Shown here: piece after piece, positions 1 to 11,487 of the stretch
Layout of the letters: each line of letters starts with the position of its first letter
Position numbering within the stretch: the stretch's first letter is position 1
Assembly: GCA_903938815.1 (NCBI GenBank)
Contig: CAJAES010000078.1
Coordinates: 1 to 64,000, forward strand
DNA: 64,000 nt
Source: an uncultured beta proteobacterium
GTDB taxonomy: Bacteria; Pseudomonadota; Gammaproteobacteria; Burkholderiales; Burkholderiaceae_C
Direction: 5' to 3'
The notes under the pieces: generated by a model
Seen by the model: the letters and a program-made list of their open reading frames with translations, nothing else
Database searches by the model: none
Told to the model about the DNA's origin: nothing
Translations under genes and position numbers: made by a program

Positions 1-1304
1 GCGCGCAGGCGTGCCGCGGGAAACACCAGACGAAAGCGGGAACCGCGGTCGGGCTCGCTGTCGATCTCGATCGCGCCGCCGTGACGCTGCATCACGTGCT
101 TGACGATGGACAGGCCGAGGCCGGTGCCGCCAGTCTCCCGGGACCGGCTGCCGTCCACGCGGTAGAAGCGTTCCGTGAGCCGGGGAATGTGCTCGCGCGC
201 GATGCCGACACCGCTGTCCGCCACTTCGATCTGACCACCGCCGTCAGGCCGTGAAAGCCACTGAACCTCGATGCGGCCGCCCTCGGGCGTGTAGCGGATC
301 GCGTTGGTCAGCAGGTTGCCGATGGCGCTCATCAGTTCGGTCTCGCTGCCGGCGATCTCGATGCCGCGCACCGATTCGATGGTGATGCGATGCCTTCCCG
401 CGGAAAGAGCCTTGGCGTCGCTCTCGGCACGCTGCATCAGGTCGGACACCGCGACCCAGCGGTCGGGCGGCGGACGCGGGCTGCCTTCCAGCTGGGCCAG
501 GGTCAACAGGTCCGAGACCAGGGACTGCATGCGGCCGGTCTGCTGCTCCATCAGCGTCAGCACTCGGCGCCGCTCGGCTTCGGTCAGGGGCAGTGCGGCC
601 ATGGTCTCGACGAAGCCCGCGAGAACCGTCAGCGGCGTGCGGATCTCGTGCGACACGTTCGCGACGAAGTCGCGCCGCATGGCGTCGCTGCGTTCGCGTT
701 CGGTGATGTCCTGAGACAGCACGAGCTTCATGCCGTCGCCGTAGGGACGGATGAGGACCGACAGGGTGCTGCGGCCGTTCGGTGCCACGAAGATCACAGG
801 CTCCTCGAAGCGTCCGTCGGTCAGGTAGGCCTTGAACGCGGGCGCTCGCACGAGGTTGGTCACGCGTTGCCGCCGATCGCGGTCCGGGTGCAGGGCAAAG
901 TGCTCGGCAGCCACCGAGTTGCACCAGTCGATCTGCTCGTTCGAATCGATCAGCAGGACGCCGTTCGGCGATGCTTCCATCGCCGAAAGAAACTGCTCCA
1001 GGCGGCGACGCTCCGTCTCGATGTCCTTCTCGCGCGCGCGAAGTGCCCGCTCGGTCCGGTAGCCGAGCTCGCCCCAGAAGCCGGTGTCGCGGGGAGCGGA
1101 GGCAACCTGCGCGCCGCGCAGCCACTTCAGCAGCTTGCGGCCACGCATGGCATCCGCGCCCACGATCATCGCCACGCCGACGGCCGCGCCCAGAACAGCG
1201 CCCGCCACGGGCCAGTCGCGCAATGCACCCGCAACGTAGCCCGCCGCAGCGCCGCCGGCGCCCGCTCCGAGCGCCGCGAGGACGCGCGGGAACAGGACGC
1301 TCAT
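1..1304 (-). CDS. phoR: Phosphate regulon sensor histidine kinase PhoR (3' end outside window)
   Basis: Membrane sensor kinase that phosphorylates PhoB when phosphate is scarce. The first 434 codons are in the window and the frame is open at base 1, so only a few C-terminal residues should be missing for a family of about 430-440. Two hydrophobic segments near residues 8-52 anchor it. A PAS-like region follows (residues 100-200), then the HisKA motif SHEIRTP with phospho-acceptor H219, an N-box (GNLLTNAIRYTP, about 330-345) and the G-box DSGVGI. The start ATG overlaps the phoB stop by four bases (ATGA), so the two are translationally coupled. It is the last gene of the pst-pho operon. Confidence 0.95.
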   Translation of the reverse strand, partial: MSVLFPRVLAALGAGAGGAAAGYVAGALRDWPVAGAVLGAAVGVAMIVGADAMRGRKLLKWLRGAQVASAPRDTGFWGELGYRTERALRAREKDIETERRRLEQFLSAMEASPNGVLLIDSNEQIDWCNSVAAEHFALHPDRDRRQRVTNLVRAPAFKAYLTDGRFEEPVIFVAPNGRSTLSVLIRPYGDGMKLVLSQDITERERSDAMRRDFVANVSHEIRTPLTVLAGFVETMAALPLTEAERRRVLTLMEQQTGRMQSLVSDLLTLAQLEGSPRPPPDRWVAVSDLMQRAESDAKALSAGRHRITIESVRGIEIAGSETELMSAIGNLLTNAIRYTPEGGRIEVQWLSRPDGGGQIEVADSGVGIAREHIPRLTERFYRVDGSRSRETGGTGLGLSIVKHVMQRHGGAIEIDSEPDRGSRFRLVFPAARLR

Positions 1305-2014
1305 CCCGCCAGACTGTCCACGGGACGCGCCAGCCGATAACCGGAACCCCGCACCGTCTCGATGAGGCTCGCGCAGTCGACGGGCAGCAAGGCCTCGCGC
1401 AGGCGCTTGATGTGAACGTCCACGGTACGCTCCTCGATGAAGACGTGGTCACCCCAGACGCGATCCAGCAGCTGCGCGCGGCTGTGCACGCGCTCCGGGT
1501 GCGCCATCAGGAAGTGCAGCAACCGGAACTCGGTGGGGCCGATCTTGACCTCCCGCGGGTGCTCGTCGACCACACGCGTGACCCGGTGGGTGGCCGGGTC
1601 GAGCCGCAGGCCGCCGATGTCGATGGCCGCATCCAGCGCCTCAGGCGCCTTGCGGCGAAGCACGGCACGGATCCGCGCCAGCAGTTCCTTGGGCGAGAAG
1701 GGCTTGGTCAGGTAGTCGTCCGCTCCCGCGTCGAGGCCGACGATCTTGTCGACCTCTTCGTTTCGTGCGGTCAGCATGATCACCGGCAGCTCACGGGTGC
1801 GCGCCTGGGTGCGCCAGCGCTTGGCGAGCTGAAGCCCCGACTGCCCCGGCAGCATCCAGTCCAGAAGCACCAGATCGGGCAGCACGCGGTCCACGGCCGC
1901 CTGCGCCTCATCGGCCGTCGCAGCCAGGATCACCTCGTAACCCGAATGGCGCAGGTTCAGCGCCACCAGTTCGGCGATTGCAGACTCGTCCTCGACCACC
2001 AGCACACGGCTCAT
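1301..2014 (-). CDS. phoB: Phosphate regulon response regulator PhoB
   Basis: OmpR-family DNA-binding response regulator of 237 aa. The receiver domain (1-120) has the acidic patch EDE, phospho-acceptor D52 (LLDWMLPG), T82 and K104 (YLTKPFSPKE). The C-terminal winged helix (about 130-230) contains RTVDVHIKRLR. An in-frame upstream extension exists, but the family starts at MSRVLVVEDE. It lies 16 bases after phoU and overlaps phoR. Its probable targets are the 7-4-7 direct repeats upstream of pstS at 6576-6644, so the operon should be autoregulated. Confidence 0.96.
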   Translation of the reverse strand: MSRVLVVEDESAIAELVALNLRHSGYEVILAATADEAQAAVDRVLPDLVLLDWMLPGQSGLQLAKRWRTQARTRELPVIMLTARNEEVDKIVGLDAGADDYLTKPFSPKELLARIRAVLRRKAPEALDAAIDIGGLRLDPATHRVTRVVDEHPREVKIGPTEFRLLHFLMAHPERVHSRAQLLDRVWGDHVFIEERTVDVHIKRLREALLPVDCASLIETVRGSGYRLARPVDSLAG

Positions 2015-2030
2015 CGGCTGTCTCCCGGCC

Positions 2031-2738
2031 TCAACGGACCGCGTCCTCGACGTCCTGCATCGACGTGTGGCGCACATCGAGGCCCTTGACCACGTAGATC
2101 ACCGCTTCGGCCAGGTTCTTCGCGTGGTCGCCCACGCGCTCGATGGCCTTGGCCACGAACACCATGTCGATGCTCGAGGAAATGGTGCGCGGGTCTTCCA
2201 TCATGTAGGTGATGAGCTTGCGCAGCAGGCCGTCGAACTCGGCATCGATCTGGTGATCGTTCTTCAGCACATCGAGTGCCTGCTCGGTGTCCAGCCGGGC
2301 GAACGCATCCAGCGCCTTGCGCAGAGATGCAATCGCGAGGTCAGCCTCGAAGCGGAGGTCGCTCACGGGCAGGCGCAGGCGGTTCGGCAACCCGGTGTCC
2401 ATCAGCCGCCCGACGGCGCGTGCGATACGCGCGGCTTCGTCACCTACCCGCTCGAGGTTGGCGATGGTCTTGGAGATCGCGATGAGCAGGCGCAGGTCGC
2501 GCGCGGTGGGCTGGCGTCGCGCGATGATGGCGGAGAGATCGCGGTCGATCTCCATCTCCATCTGGTTCACGCGTTCCTCCTGGCGCAGCACCTGGGATGC
2601 AGCGTCGGCGTTGAACTCCGCCAACGCGTTGACGGCGTGAACCACCTGGGCCTCCACCAGCCCGCCCATTTCGAGGACGCGGTTGGAAATGCCGCTCAGT
2701 TCGTTGTCGAACTGCGTGGATAGATGCTTTTCCGGCAT
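2031..2738 (-). CDS. phoU: Phosphate signalling protein PhoU
   Basis: Helical regulator of 235 aa that links the PstSCAB transporter to PhoR and keeps the kinase off when phosphate is plentiful. It has the two PhoU three-helix repeats, with conserved stretches such as ERVGDEAARIAR (first repeat) and ERVGDHAKNLAEAV (second repeat). The start MPEKHLSTQFD follows the pstB stop by 13 bases. A longer in-frame start upstream would run into pstB and is not favoured. Order pstB-phoU-phoB-phoR is common in beta- and gammaproteobacteria. Confidence 0.96.
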   Translation of the reverse strand: MPEKHLSTQFDNELSGISNRVLEMGGLVEAQVVHAVNALAEFNADAASQVLRQEERVNQMEMEIDRDLSAIIARRQPTARDLRLLIAISKTIANLERVGDEAARIARAVGRLMDTGLPNRLRLPVSDLRFEADLAIASLRKALDAFARLDTEQALDVLKNDHQIDAEFDGLLRKLITYMMEDPRTISSSIDMVFVAKAIERVGDHAKNLAEAVIYVVKGLDVRHTSMQDVEDAVR

Positions 2739-2751
2739 GCCAGTCTCCCGT

Positions 2752-3537
2752 TCAGCCGAAGCGGCCAGTGATGTAGTCCTCGGTGTCACGCTTCTTCGGC
2801 TTCATGAAGAGGTCGGTGGTGGCACCGAACTCGACGAGGTCGCCGAGGTACATGTAGGCCGTGTAGTCGGAACACCGCGCGGCCTGCTGCATGTTGTGCG
2901 TGACGATGAGCACCGTGTAGTCGTGCTTGAGCTCGGTGATGAGCTCCTCGATCTTGCCGGTGGAAATGGGGTCCAGCGCCGAGCAAGGCTCGTCCAGGAG
3001 CAGCACCTCGGGCTTGATGGCGATGCCGCGGGCGATGCACAGGCGCTGCTGCTGACCGCCGGACAGGCCCGAACCGCTCTGACCGAGCTTGTCCTTGACC
3101 TCGTTCCACAGGGCCGCCTTCTTCAGCGCCCACTCCACGCGCTCGTCCATCTCCACGCGCGGAAGCCGCTCGAAGAGGCGCACGCCGAACGCGATGTTGT
3201 CGTAGATGGACATCGGAAACGGCGTCGGCTTCTGGAAGACCATGCCGATCTTCGCGCGGATCAGCGAGACGTCTTCCTTGCGGTCCAGGATGTTGCTGCC
3301 GTCGACGTTGATCTCGCCTTCGGCACGCTGCTCGGGGTAGAGCTCGAACATGCGGTTGAAGGTGCGCAGCAGCGTGGACTTGCCGCAACCCGACGGCCCG
3401 ATGAAGGCCGTGACCTTGCGCTCGGGGATGTCGAGGTGGATGTTCTTGAGCGCGTGGAACTTGCCGTAGTAGAAGTTCAGGTTGCGAACGGCGATCTTGG
3501 CCTTTTCGCCAGGCGCGAGGGTCGAAGCTTGTTCCAT
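2752..3537 (-). CDS. pstB: Phosphate ABC transporter ATP-binding protein PstB
   Basis: ATPase of the high-affinity phosphate importer, 261 aa. Walker [10 protein letters not shown] (47-55), Q-loop near FQKPTPFP (101-108), signature LSGGQQQR (158-165), Walker B VLLLDEP (178-184) and the H-loop VTHNMQQ are all present. The C-terminus ends [11 protein letters not shown], typical of PstB. It sits 18 bases after pstA in the pst operon. Confidence 0.98.
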   Translation of the reverse strand: MEQASTLAPGEKAKIAVRNLNFYYGKFHALKNIHLDIPERKVTAFIGPSGCGKSTLLRTFNRMFELYPEQRAEGEINVDGSNILDRKEDVSLIRAKIGMVFQKPTPFPMSIYDNIAFGVRLFERLPRVEMDERVEWALKKAALWNEVKDKLGQSGSGLSGGQQQRLCIARGIAIKPEVLLLDEPCSALDPISTGKIEELITELKHDYTVLIVTHNMQQAARCSDYTAYMYLGDLVEFGATTDLFMKPKKRDTEDYITGRFG

Positions 3538-3555
3538 GGTGTTGACCGTCGGTCC

Positions 3556-4422
3556 TCAGTGTTTGTTCTTGAACAGCACGCGCGCCAGGATGTTCAGCGC
3601 CAGCACGCCCACGGTGATCAGGAAGACGCCGGCCCAGGCCAGCTTCTGCCAGTTCTCGTAGGGACTCATCGCGAACTTGAAGATCGTCACCGGCAGGCTG
3701 GCCATCGGCTCGCCCAGGTTGGTGGTGAAGAACTGGTTTGACAGCGCCGTGAACAGCAGGGGAGCCGTCTCGCCTGCAATGCGCGCCAGCGCCAGGAGCA
3801 CACCCGTCACCACCCCGGCCAGCGACGCCTTCAGCGTGACCTTGGAGATGACCTTCCATTTCGGCGTGCCGAGTGCGTAGGCTGCCTCGCGCAGCGAGTT
3901 CGGAATCAGCGAGAGCATCGTCGCGGTCGTGCGGACGACCACCGGGATCACGATGAGCGCCAGGGCCAGCACGCCAGCATAGGCGGAGAAGGTCTTGGCC
4001 TGCGCCACGACGACCGCATAGATGAACAGGCCGATCACGATGGAAGGCGCCGACAACAGGATGTCGTTGATGAACTCGGTGACCGTGCCGAGCCAGGTGC
4101 GCTGGCCGTATTCCGCGAGATAGATGCCGGCCAGCACGCCGATCGGGGTGCCCAGCAGCGTTGCCAGCGACACCATGATGGCGGAGCCGACGATCGCGTT
4201 GGCCAGGCCGCCCACCTCCGCCTGCGGCGGAGGCGTGGACTCGGTGAACACTTGGGCGCTCAGGCCGCTGAGGCCCAGGGTCACCGTTTCCCACAGGATC
4301 CAGATCAGCCAGAACAGGCCGAAGGCCATGGCGCCGAGCGCGAGCGCCAACGCGACGACGTTGACCACCTTGCGCCTGCGGTGCAGGGCAGCCCGGCGCG
4401 GGTCGAGCGAGAAGGCGCTCAT
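3556..4422 (-). CDS. pstA: Phosphate ABC transporter permease PstA
   Basis: Inner-membrane permease subunit of 288 aa with about six hydrophobic segments and the MetI-like coupling region ([19 protein letters not shown], about 170-190). It pairs with PstC to form the phosphate channel. The start codon overlaps the pstC stop (ATGA), which implies coupled translation and 1:1 stoichiometry. Confidence 0.97.
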   Translation of the reverse strand: MSAFSLDPRRAALHRRRKVVNVVALALALGAMAFGLFWLIWILWETVTLGLSGLSAQVFTESTPPPQAEVGGLANAIVGSAIMVSLATLLGTPIGVLAGIYLAEYGQRTWLGTVTEFINDILLSAPSIVIGLFIYAVVVAQAKTFSAYAGVLALALIVIPVVVRTTATMLSLIPNSLREAAYALGTPKWKVISKVTLKASLAGVVTGVLLALARIAGETAPLLFTALSNQFFTTNLGEPMASLPVTIFKFAMSPYENWQKLAWAGVFLITVGVLALNILARVLFKNKH

Positions 4423-5441
4423 GTGCGGCTCCCTTCGCCGCGCTTCAACCGGGCCAGCAACAGGCGCGAGAAGCTGAGGACGACGAACGTGATCATGAAG
4501 AGGATCAGGCCCAGGTAGATGAGCGAAGCCTGGTGCAAGCCTTCGCTGGCCTCGGCGAACTCGTTGGCCAGGGCGGAAGTGATGCTGTTGGCCGCTTCGA
4601 ACAGGGACAGCGAATTGAGCTGGTTGAAGTTGCCGATGACGAAGGTCACGGCCATGGTCTCACCCAGCGCCCGGCCCAGGCCGAGCATGATGCCGCCGAC
4701 GACGCCCGTCTTGGTGTACGGCAGCACGACCTTCCAGACCACCTCCCAGGTGGTGGAGCCCAGGCCGTAGGCCGACTCCTTCAGCAGCGCCGGCGTCACG
4801 TCGAACACGTCGCGCATGGTGGCGGCGATGAAGGGAATCACCATGATGGCCAGGATGATGCCGGCCGACAGGATGCCGATGCCCACGGGCGGACCGCTGA
4901 ACAGCGCGCCAAGGATGGGTGTGGTGCCGAAGGCCGACTGCAGTGGGCCCTGGACGTACTCGGCCAGGATGGGGCCGAACACGAGCAGGCCCCACATGCC
5001 ATAGACGATGGAGGGCACCGCAGCCAGGAGTTCGACGGCCACGCCCAGCGGCCGCTTCAGCCAGCCCGGCGAGAGCTCGGTCAGGAAGATCGCGATGCCG
5101 AAGCTGACCGGCACCGCGATGAGCAGCGCGATGAACGAGGTCATCAGCGTGCCGTAGATCATCACCAGGCCGCCGTACTTGTTCTGCACGGGGTCCCAGT
5201 CGGTGGACCACAGGAAACCGAGGCCGAACTCGCGTATCGACGGCGCCGCGCCGATGAACAGCGACACGATGATGCCGGCCAGCAGCAACAGGGTCAGCCA
5301 GGCGGCTCCCTGGGCCAGGACGGCGAAAGCCGCGTCTGCCCAGGGCACGTTCTGCCGCCGGGCGGGGGGCTCGCCTCGGGGGGCCGCTCGCTCCATCTTC
5401 TTGCTCTCGTCGTAGGGTGTGGCGGGCAGTGTAGCGGCCAT
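4419..5441 (-). CDS. pstC: Phosphate ABC transporter permease PstC
   Basis: Inner-membrane permease subunit, 340 aa from the chosen ATG ([15 protein letters not shown]). A GTG start seven codons upstream (5462) is possible, but the ATG is preceded by GGGAGC at a suitable distance. Several transmembrane segments are visible and the coupling motif [20 protein letters not shown] lies mid-protein. It is 39 bases after pstS and overlaps pstA by four bases. Confidence 0.95.
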   Translation of the reverse strand: MAATLPATPYDESKKMERAAPRGEPPARRQNVPWADAAFAVLAQGAAWLTLLLLAGIIVSLFIGAAPSIREFGLGFLWSTDWDPVQNKYGGLVMIYGTLMTSFIALLIAVPVSFGIAIFLTELSPGWLKRPLGVAVELLAAVPSIVYGMWGLLVFGPILAEYVQGPLQSAFGTTPILGALFSGPPVGIGILSAGIILAIMVIPFIAATMRDVFDVTPALLKESAYGLGSTTWEVVWKVVLPYTKTGVVGGIMLGLGRALGETMAVTFVIGNFNQLNSLSLFEAANSITSALANEFAEASEGLHQASLIYLGLILFMITFVVLSFSRLLLARLKRGEGSRT

Positions 5442-5480
5442 GGAAGCTCCCGAGGCTGGCACCGGATCAGTCGGCGCGGG

Positions 5481-6521
5481 TCACTTGAAGGAGATCGCCT
5501 TGCCGGCCGTGTCCTTCAGGTTGTCGCTCCACTGCTTGCGCACGAGGCCCTTGACGGCATCGGGCAGCGGCACGTAGTCCAGGTCATCGGCCATCTTGTC
5601 GCCGTTCATGTAGGCCCAGTCGAAGAACTTCAGCGAGTTCGTGGCATTGACCGGCTTGTCCTGCGCCTTGTGCATCAGGATGAACGTGGCGCCGGTGATG
5701 GGCCAGCTCTCCTTGCCAGGCTGTTCCGTCAGGATCTGATAGAAGGACTTGGACCATTCCGCGCCGGCAGCTGCGGCCTTGAAGGCCGTGTCGTCGGGCT
5801 TGACGTAGGCGCCGTCCTTGTTCTGCATGAGCGCGTAGCTCATCTTGTTCTGCTTGGCGTACGCGTACTCCACGTAGCCGATCGAGTTCGGGAGGCGCTG
5901 GACGAAGGCGGAAACACCTTCGTTGCCCTTGCCGCCCGCGCCCGTGGGCCAGTTCACGGCCGTGCCTTCACCGACCTTCGCCTTCCAGTCGGCATTGACC
6001 TTGGACAGGTAGTTCGTGAAGATGAACGTGGTGCCGGAGCCGTCCGCGCGGCGCACCACGGCGATGGCTGCGTCGGGCAGCGGCACGCCCGGGTTCAGCG
6101 CCGCCAGGGCAGCGTCGTTCCAGCGGGTGATCTTGCCGAGGTAGATGTCGCCCAGGAGCTGGCCGTTCATCTTCACCTGGCCCGGGGCGATACCCTTGAT
6201 GTTCATCACCGGAACGACGCCGCCGATGACCGTCGGGAACTGGATCAGGCCGTCCTTGGCCAGTTCAGCGTCGGTCAGGGGCATGTCGCTGGCGCCGAAG
6301 TCGACCGTCTTGCCGCGGATCTGGCGCAGGCCGGCGCCGGAGCCGACCGATTGGTAGTTGATGCGCGCGCCGGTGGCCTTGTTGTAGGCATCGGCCCACT
6401 TGGCGTAGACCGGGGCGGGGAAAGTGGCACCGGCACCGGTGATGTCCTGAGCGAACGAGACGCCGGCGAACAGTGCGGCGCCGATACCAATGGCGGCAAC
6501 ACGGGTGGAGACGATGTGCAT
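5481..6521 (-). CDS. pstS: Periplasmic phosphate-binding protein PstS
   Basis: Phosphate-binding component of the PstSCAB importer, 346 aa. The N-terminus [20 protein letters not shown]...FA is a signal peptide, and the mature protein begins near [15 protein letters not shown], the usual PstS start. Phosphate-binding elements [21 protein letters not shown] and RRADGSGTT are present. An ATG five codons upstream (6536) has its own AGGA-like site and cannot be excluded. First gene of the pst-pho operon, with a PhoB-type box and a -10-like TAGAGT upstream. Confidence 0.96.
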   Translation of the reverse strand: MHIVSTRVAAIGIGAALFAGVSFAQDITGAGATFPAPVYAKWADAYNKATGARINYQSVGSGAGLRQIRGKTVDFGASDMPLTDAELAKDGLIQFPTVIGGVVPVMNIKGIAPGQVKMNGQLLGDIYLGKITRWNDAALAALNPGVPLPDAAIAVVRRADGSGTTFIFTNYLSKVNADWKAKVGEGTAVNWPTGAGGKGNEGVSAFVQRLPNSIGYVEYAYAKQNKMSYALMQNKDGAYVKPDDTAFKAAAAGAEWSKSFYQILTEQPGKESWPITGATFILMHKAQDKPVNATNSLKFFDWAYMNGDKMADDLDYVPLPDAVKGLVRKQWSDNLKDTAGKAISFK

Positions 6522-6559
6522 GGAAGGCCCTTTCATGGCGGTCCTGAAGAATGCATCGA

Positions 6560-6593
6560 ACTCTAGTGTCCGCATTTGACATTCGTGTGACAC
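6560..6593 (-). promoter_or_regulatory. Pho box and -10 element for pstS
   Basis: Read on the minus strand, GTGTCAC, a 4-base linker and ATGTCAA (6593-6576) match the 7-4-7 PhoB box (consensus CTGTCAT repeated every 11 bases) with 5 of 7 in each half. Exactly 10 bases later comes TAGAGT (6565-6560), a -10-like hexamer. In PhoB-dependent promoters the box replaces the -35. Direct sequence match; function inferred. Confidence 0.7.
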
Positions 6594-6615
6594 ACCCTCA
6601 TGACTGACATGAACG

Positions 6616-6660
6616 ACGTCATTTCCTTGTCACGCGGCCGTCACGGACAGTCTCTAGCCT
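6616..6660 (+). promoter_or_regulatory. Triple Pho half-sites and -10 element for the fasciclin lipoprotein gene
   Basis: On the plus strand ACGTCAT (6616), TTGTCAC (6627) and CCGTCAC (6638) follow one another with an exact 11-base period, each sharing 5 of 7 bases with CTGTCAT. Ten bases after the last comes TAGCCT (6655-6660), a -10-like hexamer, about 35 bases before the fasciclin gene start. This predicts that the gene belongs to the Pho regulon. Confidence 0.6.
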
Positions 6661-6695
6661 CTTGCCCCATCCAAACCGCCCCCAGGAGAACCATC

Positions 6696-7175
6696 ATGAT
6701 CGTCCGCCGCTCCCTGCTCGCACTGGGCGCTGTCGCGCTGGTGGCCGGCTGCGCGTCCACCCCGGCGCCCAGCACCATCACCGATACCGCGTCGCGCACC
6801 CCCCAACTGTCCACGCTGACCAAGCTGATCGCCGACGCCGGCCTGGCCGACACCCTGCGCGGCACCGGGCCGTTCACGGTCTTCGCACCTTCCGACGAGG
6901 CGTTCAAGGCCGTTCCCGCGAAGACGATGCAGGAACTCGCCTCCAACAAGGAACTGCTGAAGTCCGTGCTCAGCTTCCACGTGGTGCCTGGCAAGGTGAT
7001 GGCCGCCGACGTGAAGATCGGAAACGTCAAGACCGTCCAGGGCGCGAATCTCGCGCTGGGCAAGGCTGGCACTTTCGTGACGGTCGAGGACGCGATGGTC
7101 CAGCAGGCCGATGTCCAGGCCACGAACGGTGTCGTGCACGTGATCGACCGGGTGCTGATGCCCCCGAAGCGCTGA
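6696..7175 (+). CDS. Fasciclin-domain lipoprotein
   Basis: Protein of 159 aa with a lipoprotein signal: MIVRRSLLALGAVALVAGC has a lipobox (VAGC) with the lipidated Cys at residue 19. The rest is one FAS1/fasciclin domain, with the H1 box GPFTVFAPSDEAF, the middle FHVVPGKV and the H2-like ending NGVVHVIDRVLMP. FAS1 domains mediate adhesion or binding at the cell surface; the ligand is unknown. The start is fixed by AGGAG ten bases upstream. Divergent from pstS and preceded by three Pho half-sites, so probably induced by phosphate limitation. Confidence 0.9.
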   Translation: MIVRRSLLALGAVALVAGCASTPAPSTITDTASRTPQLSTLTKLIADAGLADTLRGTGPFTVFAPSDEAFKAVPAKTMQELASNKELLKSVLSFHVVPGKVMAADVKIGNVKTVQGANLALGKAGTFVTVEDAMVQQADVQATNGVVHVIDRVLMPPKR

Positions 7176-7218
7176 AACAGCGCAGGAAACTGGCCCGGCT
7201 GGGCCTGGCCAGACCCGG

Positions 7219-8550
7219 CTAGGCGGCGACGGCGGCAGCCAGCCGCTCCGCACAGTGGCGGGACTGCGCCGCGTCGCGGGCTTCCACCATGACGCGGAGC
7301 ACCGGTTCCGTGCCCGAAGCTCGGATCAGGACCCGCCCGTCGTCGCCCAGTTCCCGCTCGACGGCTTCGCGCTCGCGGATCAGGCCGGCGTGGCCCTGCC
7401 AGCCGTCGAGGCGCGGCAGGCGCACATTCAGCAGCGTCTGCGGGAAGAGCACCACGCCTTCCAGCCATTGGGCCAGCGACATGCCCGAGCGCTGCACGGC
7501 GTTGAGGATCTGCAGGGCGCTGACGATGCCGTCGCCCGTGGTGTGGCGGTCCAGCGCGAGCAGGTGCCCCGAGCCTTCGCCACCGAGTTGCCAGTCGCGG
7601 GCGACCAGTTCCTCGAGCACGTAGCGGTCGCCGACCTTGGCCCGAACCAGCGGAACGTCGCGCTGGCGCAGCGCCAGTTCGACCGCCATGTTCGTCATCA
7701 GGGTGCCCACCACGCCGGGTACCGGGCGCTTCTGCGCCAGGCGGTCCGCCGCCAGCACGTAGAGGAGTTCGTCCCCGTTGAAAAGGCGCCCGGCCCGGTC
7801 CACGAGTTGCAGGCGGTCGGCATCGCCGTCGAGTGCGACGCCGTAGTGGGCGCCGTGCTCGGCCACGGCCTTCACCAGCGCCGCCGGGGCGGTGGCGCCG
7901 ACGCCATCGTTGATGTTCACGCCGTCGGGGCTGCACCCGATGGTGACCACGGTGGCGCCCAGTTCGTGGAAGACGTCAGGGGCCACGTGATAAGCCGCGC
8001 CGTGCGCGGCGTCGACCACGATCTTCATGCCGCGCAGCGACAGGCTGTGGGGCACCGTGCTCTTGCAGAACTCGATGTATCGGCCGCTGGCGTCCGACAG
8101 GCGGCGCGCCTTGCCGAGCGCGGCCGAATGAACCCACTGCGGTGGGTCCTCGAGCGCGGCTTCCACGGCGAGCTCCCAGTCGTCCGGGAGCTTGGCGCCC
8201 TGGGCCGAGAAGAACTTGATGCCGTTGTCGTCGAACGGGTTGTGCGAGGCACTGATCACGACACCCAGGTCCAGCCTCAGCGCGCGCGTCAGGTACGCCA
8301 CGCCGGGCGTGGGGAGCGGTCCGGTCAGCAGGACGTCGACACCCGCGGAGGCGAAGCCAGCCTCCAGGGAGGACTCGATCATGTAGCCCGACAGCCGGGT
8401 GTCCTTGCCGATCAGGACCGTCGGCCGATCGTTCGCGGCACGCAGCACGCGCCCGACGGCATGGCCCAGGCGCAGCATGAAGTCAGGGGTGATCGGGGCG
8501 GTGCCGACTGTTCCGCGAATGCCGTCGGTGCCGAAGTAGCGTCTGCTCAT
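7219..8550 (-). CDS. glmM: Phosphoglucosamine mutase GlmM
   Basis: Converts glucosamine-6-phosphate to glucosamine-1-phosphate for UDP-GlcNAc, peptidoglycan and LPS synthesis. 443 aa, family length. It has the N-terminal FGTDGIRG, the active-site serine S102 in ISASHNP, the metal loop DGDADRLQ and the C-terminal phosphate-binding [14 protein letters not shown]. Its ATG overlaps the folP stop by four bases; folP-glmM downstream of ftsH is the classic proteobacterial order. Confidence 0.97.
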   Translation of the reverse strand: MSRRYFGTDGIRGTVGTAPITPDFMLRLGHAVGRVLRAANDRPTVLIGKDTRLSGYMIESSLEAGFASAGVDVLLTGPLPTPGVAYLTRALRLDLGVVISASHNPFDDNGIKFFSAQGAKLPDDWELAVEAALEDPPQWVHSAALGKARRLSDASGRYIEFCKSTVPHSLSLRGMKIVVDAAHGAAYHVAPDVFHELGATVVTIGCSPDGVNINDGVGATAPAALVKAVAEHGAHYGVALDGDADRLQLVDRAGRLFNGDELLYVLAADRLAQKRPVPGVVGTLMTNMAVELALRQRDVPLVRAKVGDRYVLEELVARDWQLGGEGSGHLLALDRHTTGDGIVSALQILNAVQRSGMSLAQWLEGVVLFPQTLLNVRLPRLDGWQGHAGLIREREAVERELGDDGRVLIRASGTEPVLRVMVEARDAAQSRHCAERLAAAVAA

Positions 8551-9389
8551 GGTGTGTTCTCGTCAGCTTTTCTTGTTGCGGCCAGGACCTTCAGTGCGTC
8601 GACCGTGGCCGCCACGTCGTGCACCCGCACGATGGCGGCGCCGGCCTGCACGGCCAGGAGCGCCGCTGCCAGGCTGGCGGCCAGCCTCTCGGGAGCCGGC
8701 CGCCCGGTCAGGAGCCCGAGTGTGGACTTTCGCGACCAGCCCAGCAGCAGAGGTCGCCCGAGTTCCAGCAACTCAGGCTGCCGGCGCAGGAGCTCGAGGT
8801 TGTGCGACGGGGTCTTGCTGAAGCCGATTCCAGGATCCAGGACGATACGCTCGTCGCGAATGCCTGCGGCGCGTGCGGCCTCAAGGCGGCCGCGCAGGAA
8901 ATCACGCACCGCGACCACCACGTCGTCGTAGACGGCCTCGGCCTGCATGGTGCCGGGCTCGCCGCGCATATGCATCAGGCACAGGCCTGCAGCGGGATGC
9001 GCCGCCACGGCCGCCAGCGCGCCGGGCCGCTGGAGCGAACGCACGTCGTTGACGATGTCCACGCCCATGGCCAGGGCCTCGCGGATGACCTCCGGGTTGC
9101 TGGTGTCGACTGACACCGGAACGCCCAGGCCCAGCACGCCGCGCAGCACGGGCCGCAGGCGGGCGAGTTCCTCGCCGGTATCGGGCGAACGCGCCCCGGG
9201 CCGGGTGGACTCGGCGCCGATGTCGAGGATGTCCGCACCTTCGCTCACCAGACGCTCGGCGTGAGCAACCGCCGATCCCGGATCAAGGAACCGACCGCCA
9301 TCGGAAAAGGAGTCGGGCGTCACGTTGACGATGCCCATCACCCGAGGTTGCCGCAGGTCGATCAGGAAGCGCGAGGTCTGCCAGTGCAT
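8547..9389 (-). CDS. folP: Dihydropteroate synthase FolP
   Basis: Joins p-aminobenzoate and hydroxymethyl-dihydropterin pyrophosphate in folate synthesis; the target of sulfonamides. 280 aa with the signatures [16 protein letters not shown] (residues 18-33), [11 protein letters not shown] and the C-terminal [11 protein letters not shown]. Upstream of and overlapping glmM, downstream of the ftsH terminator. Confidence 0.97.
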   Translation of the reverse strand: MHWQTSRFLIDLRQPRVMGIVNVTPDSFSDGGRFLDPGSAVAHAERLVSEGADILDIGAESTRPGARSPDTGEELARLRPVLRGVLGLGVPVSVDTSNPEVIREALAMGVDIVNDVRSLQRPGALAAVAAHPAAGLCLMHMRGEPGTMQAEAVYDDVVVAVRDFLRGRLEAARAAGIRDERIVLDPGIGFSKTPSHNLELLRRQPELLELGRPLLLGWSRKSTLGLLTGRPAPERLAASLAAALLAVQAGAAIVRVHDVAATVDALKVLAATRKADENTP

Positions 9390-9398
9390 GTCATGAAA

Positions 9399-9418
9399 AC
9401 GGGGCCTTGCGGCCCCGT
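9399..9418 (-). terminator. Intrinsic terminator of ftsH
   Basis: ACGGGGCC, a 4-base loop and GGCCCCGT form a perfect 8-bp stem. On the minus strand it is followed directly by TTTTCAT. It lies between the ftsH stop and the folP start, so folP-glmM probably depends on read-through or its own promoter. Confidence 0.8.
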
Positions 9419-9444
9419 GTGATGTCCCGGAAACAGCGAGCCGG

Positions 9445-11349
<1,905 letters not shown>

Positions 11350-11410
11350 CGCGGCTCCTATTGAAATACGACGGCCCGCGCACATGACCGGCGCCGGAAG
11401 AATATCCGGC

Positions 11411-11438
11411 AGTTGGGGACGATTCTAGTTCAGTCAAG
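11411..11438 (-). promoter_or_regulatory. Heat-shock (sigma-32-type) promoter for ftsH
   Basis: On the minus strand CTTGACT (11438-11432), a 13-base spacer and CCCCAACT (11418-11411) closely match the sigma-32 consensus CTTGAAA-N13/14-CCCCATNT. The predicted start of transcription is about 55 bases before the ftsH GTG. An inverted repeat TCAAGGG/CCCTTGA (11434-11454) overlaps the -35 element. Confidence 0.6.
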
Positions 11439-11487
11439 GGTTTGATCCCCTTGATCGGGACTATCGGAAACATAGGCTTTCCACCGC

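Noticed and set aside
4533..6566. Long plus-strand open frame over pstC and pstS
   Set aside because: Shadow of pstCS; low-complexity His/Gly/Arg content and no family motif.
11434..11454. FNR/Anr box near ftsH
   Set aside because: TTGAT occurs twice as a direct repeat spaced by CCCC, but the palindromic half ATCAA is missing, so it is not an FNR site.
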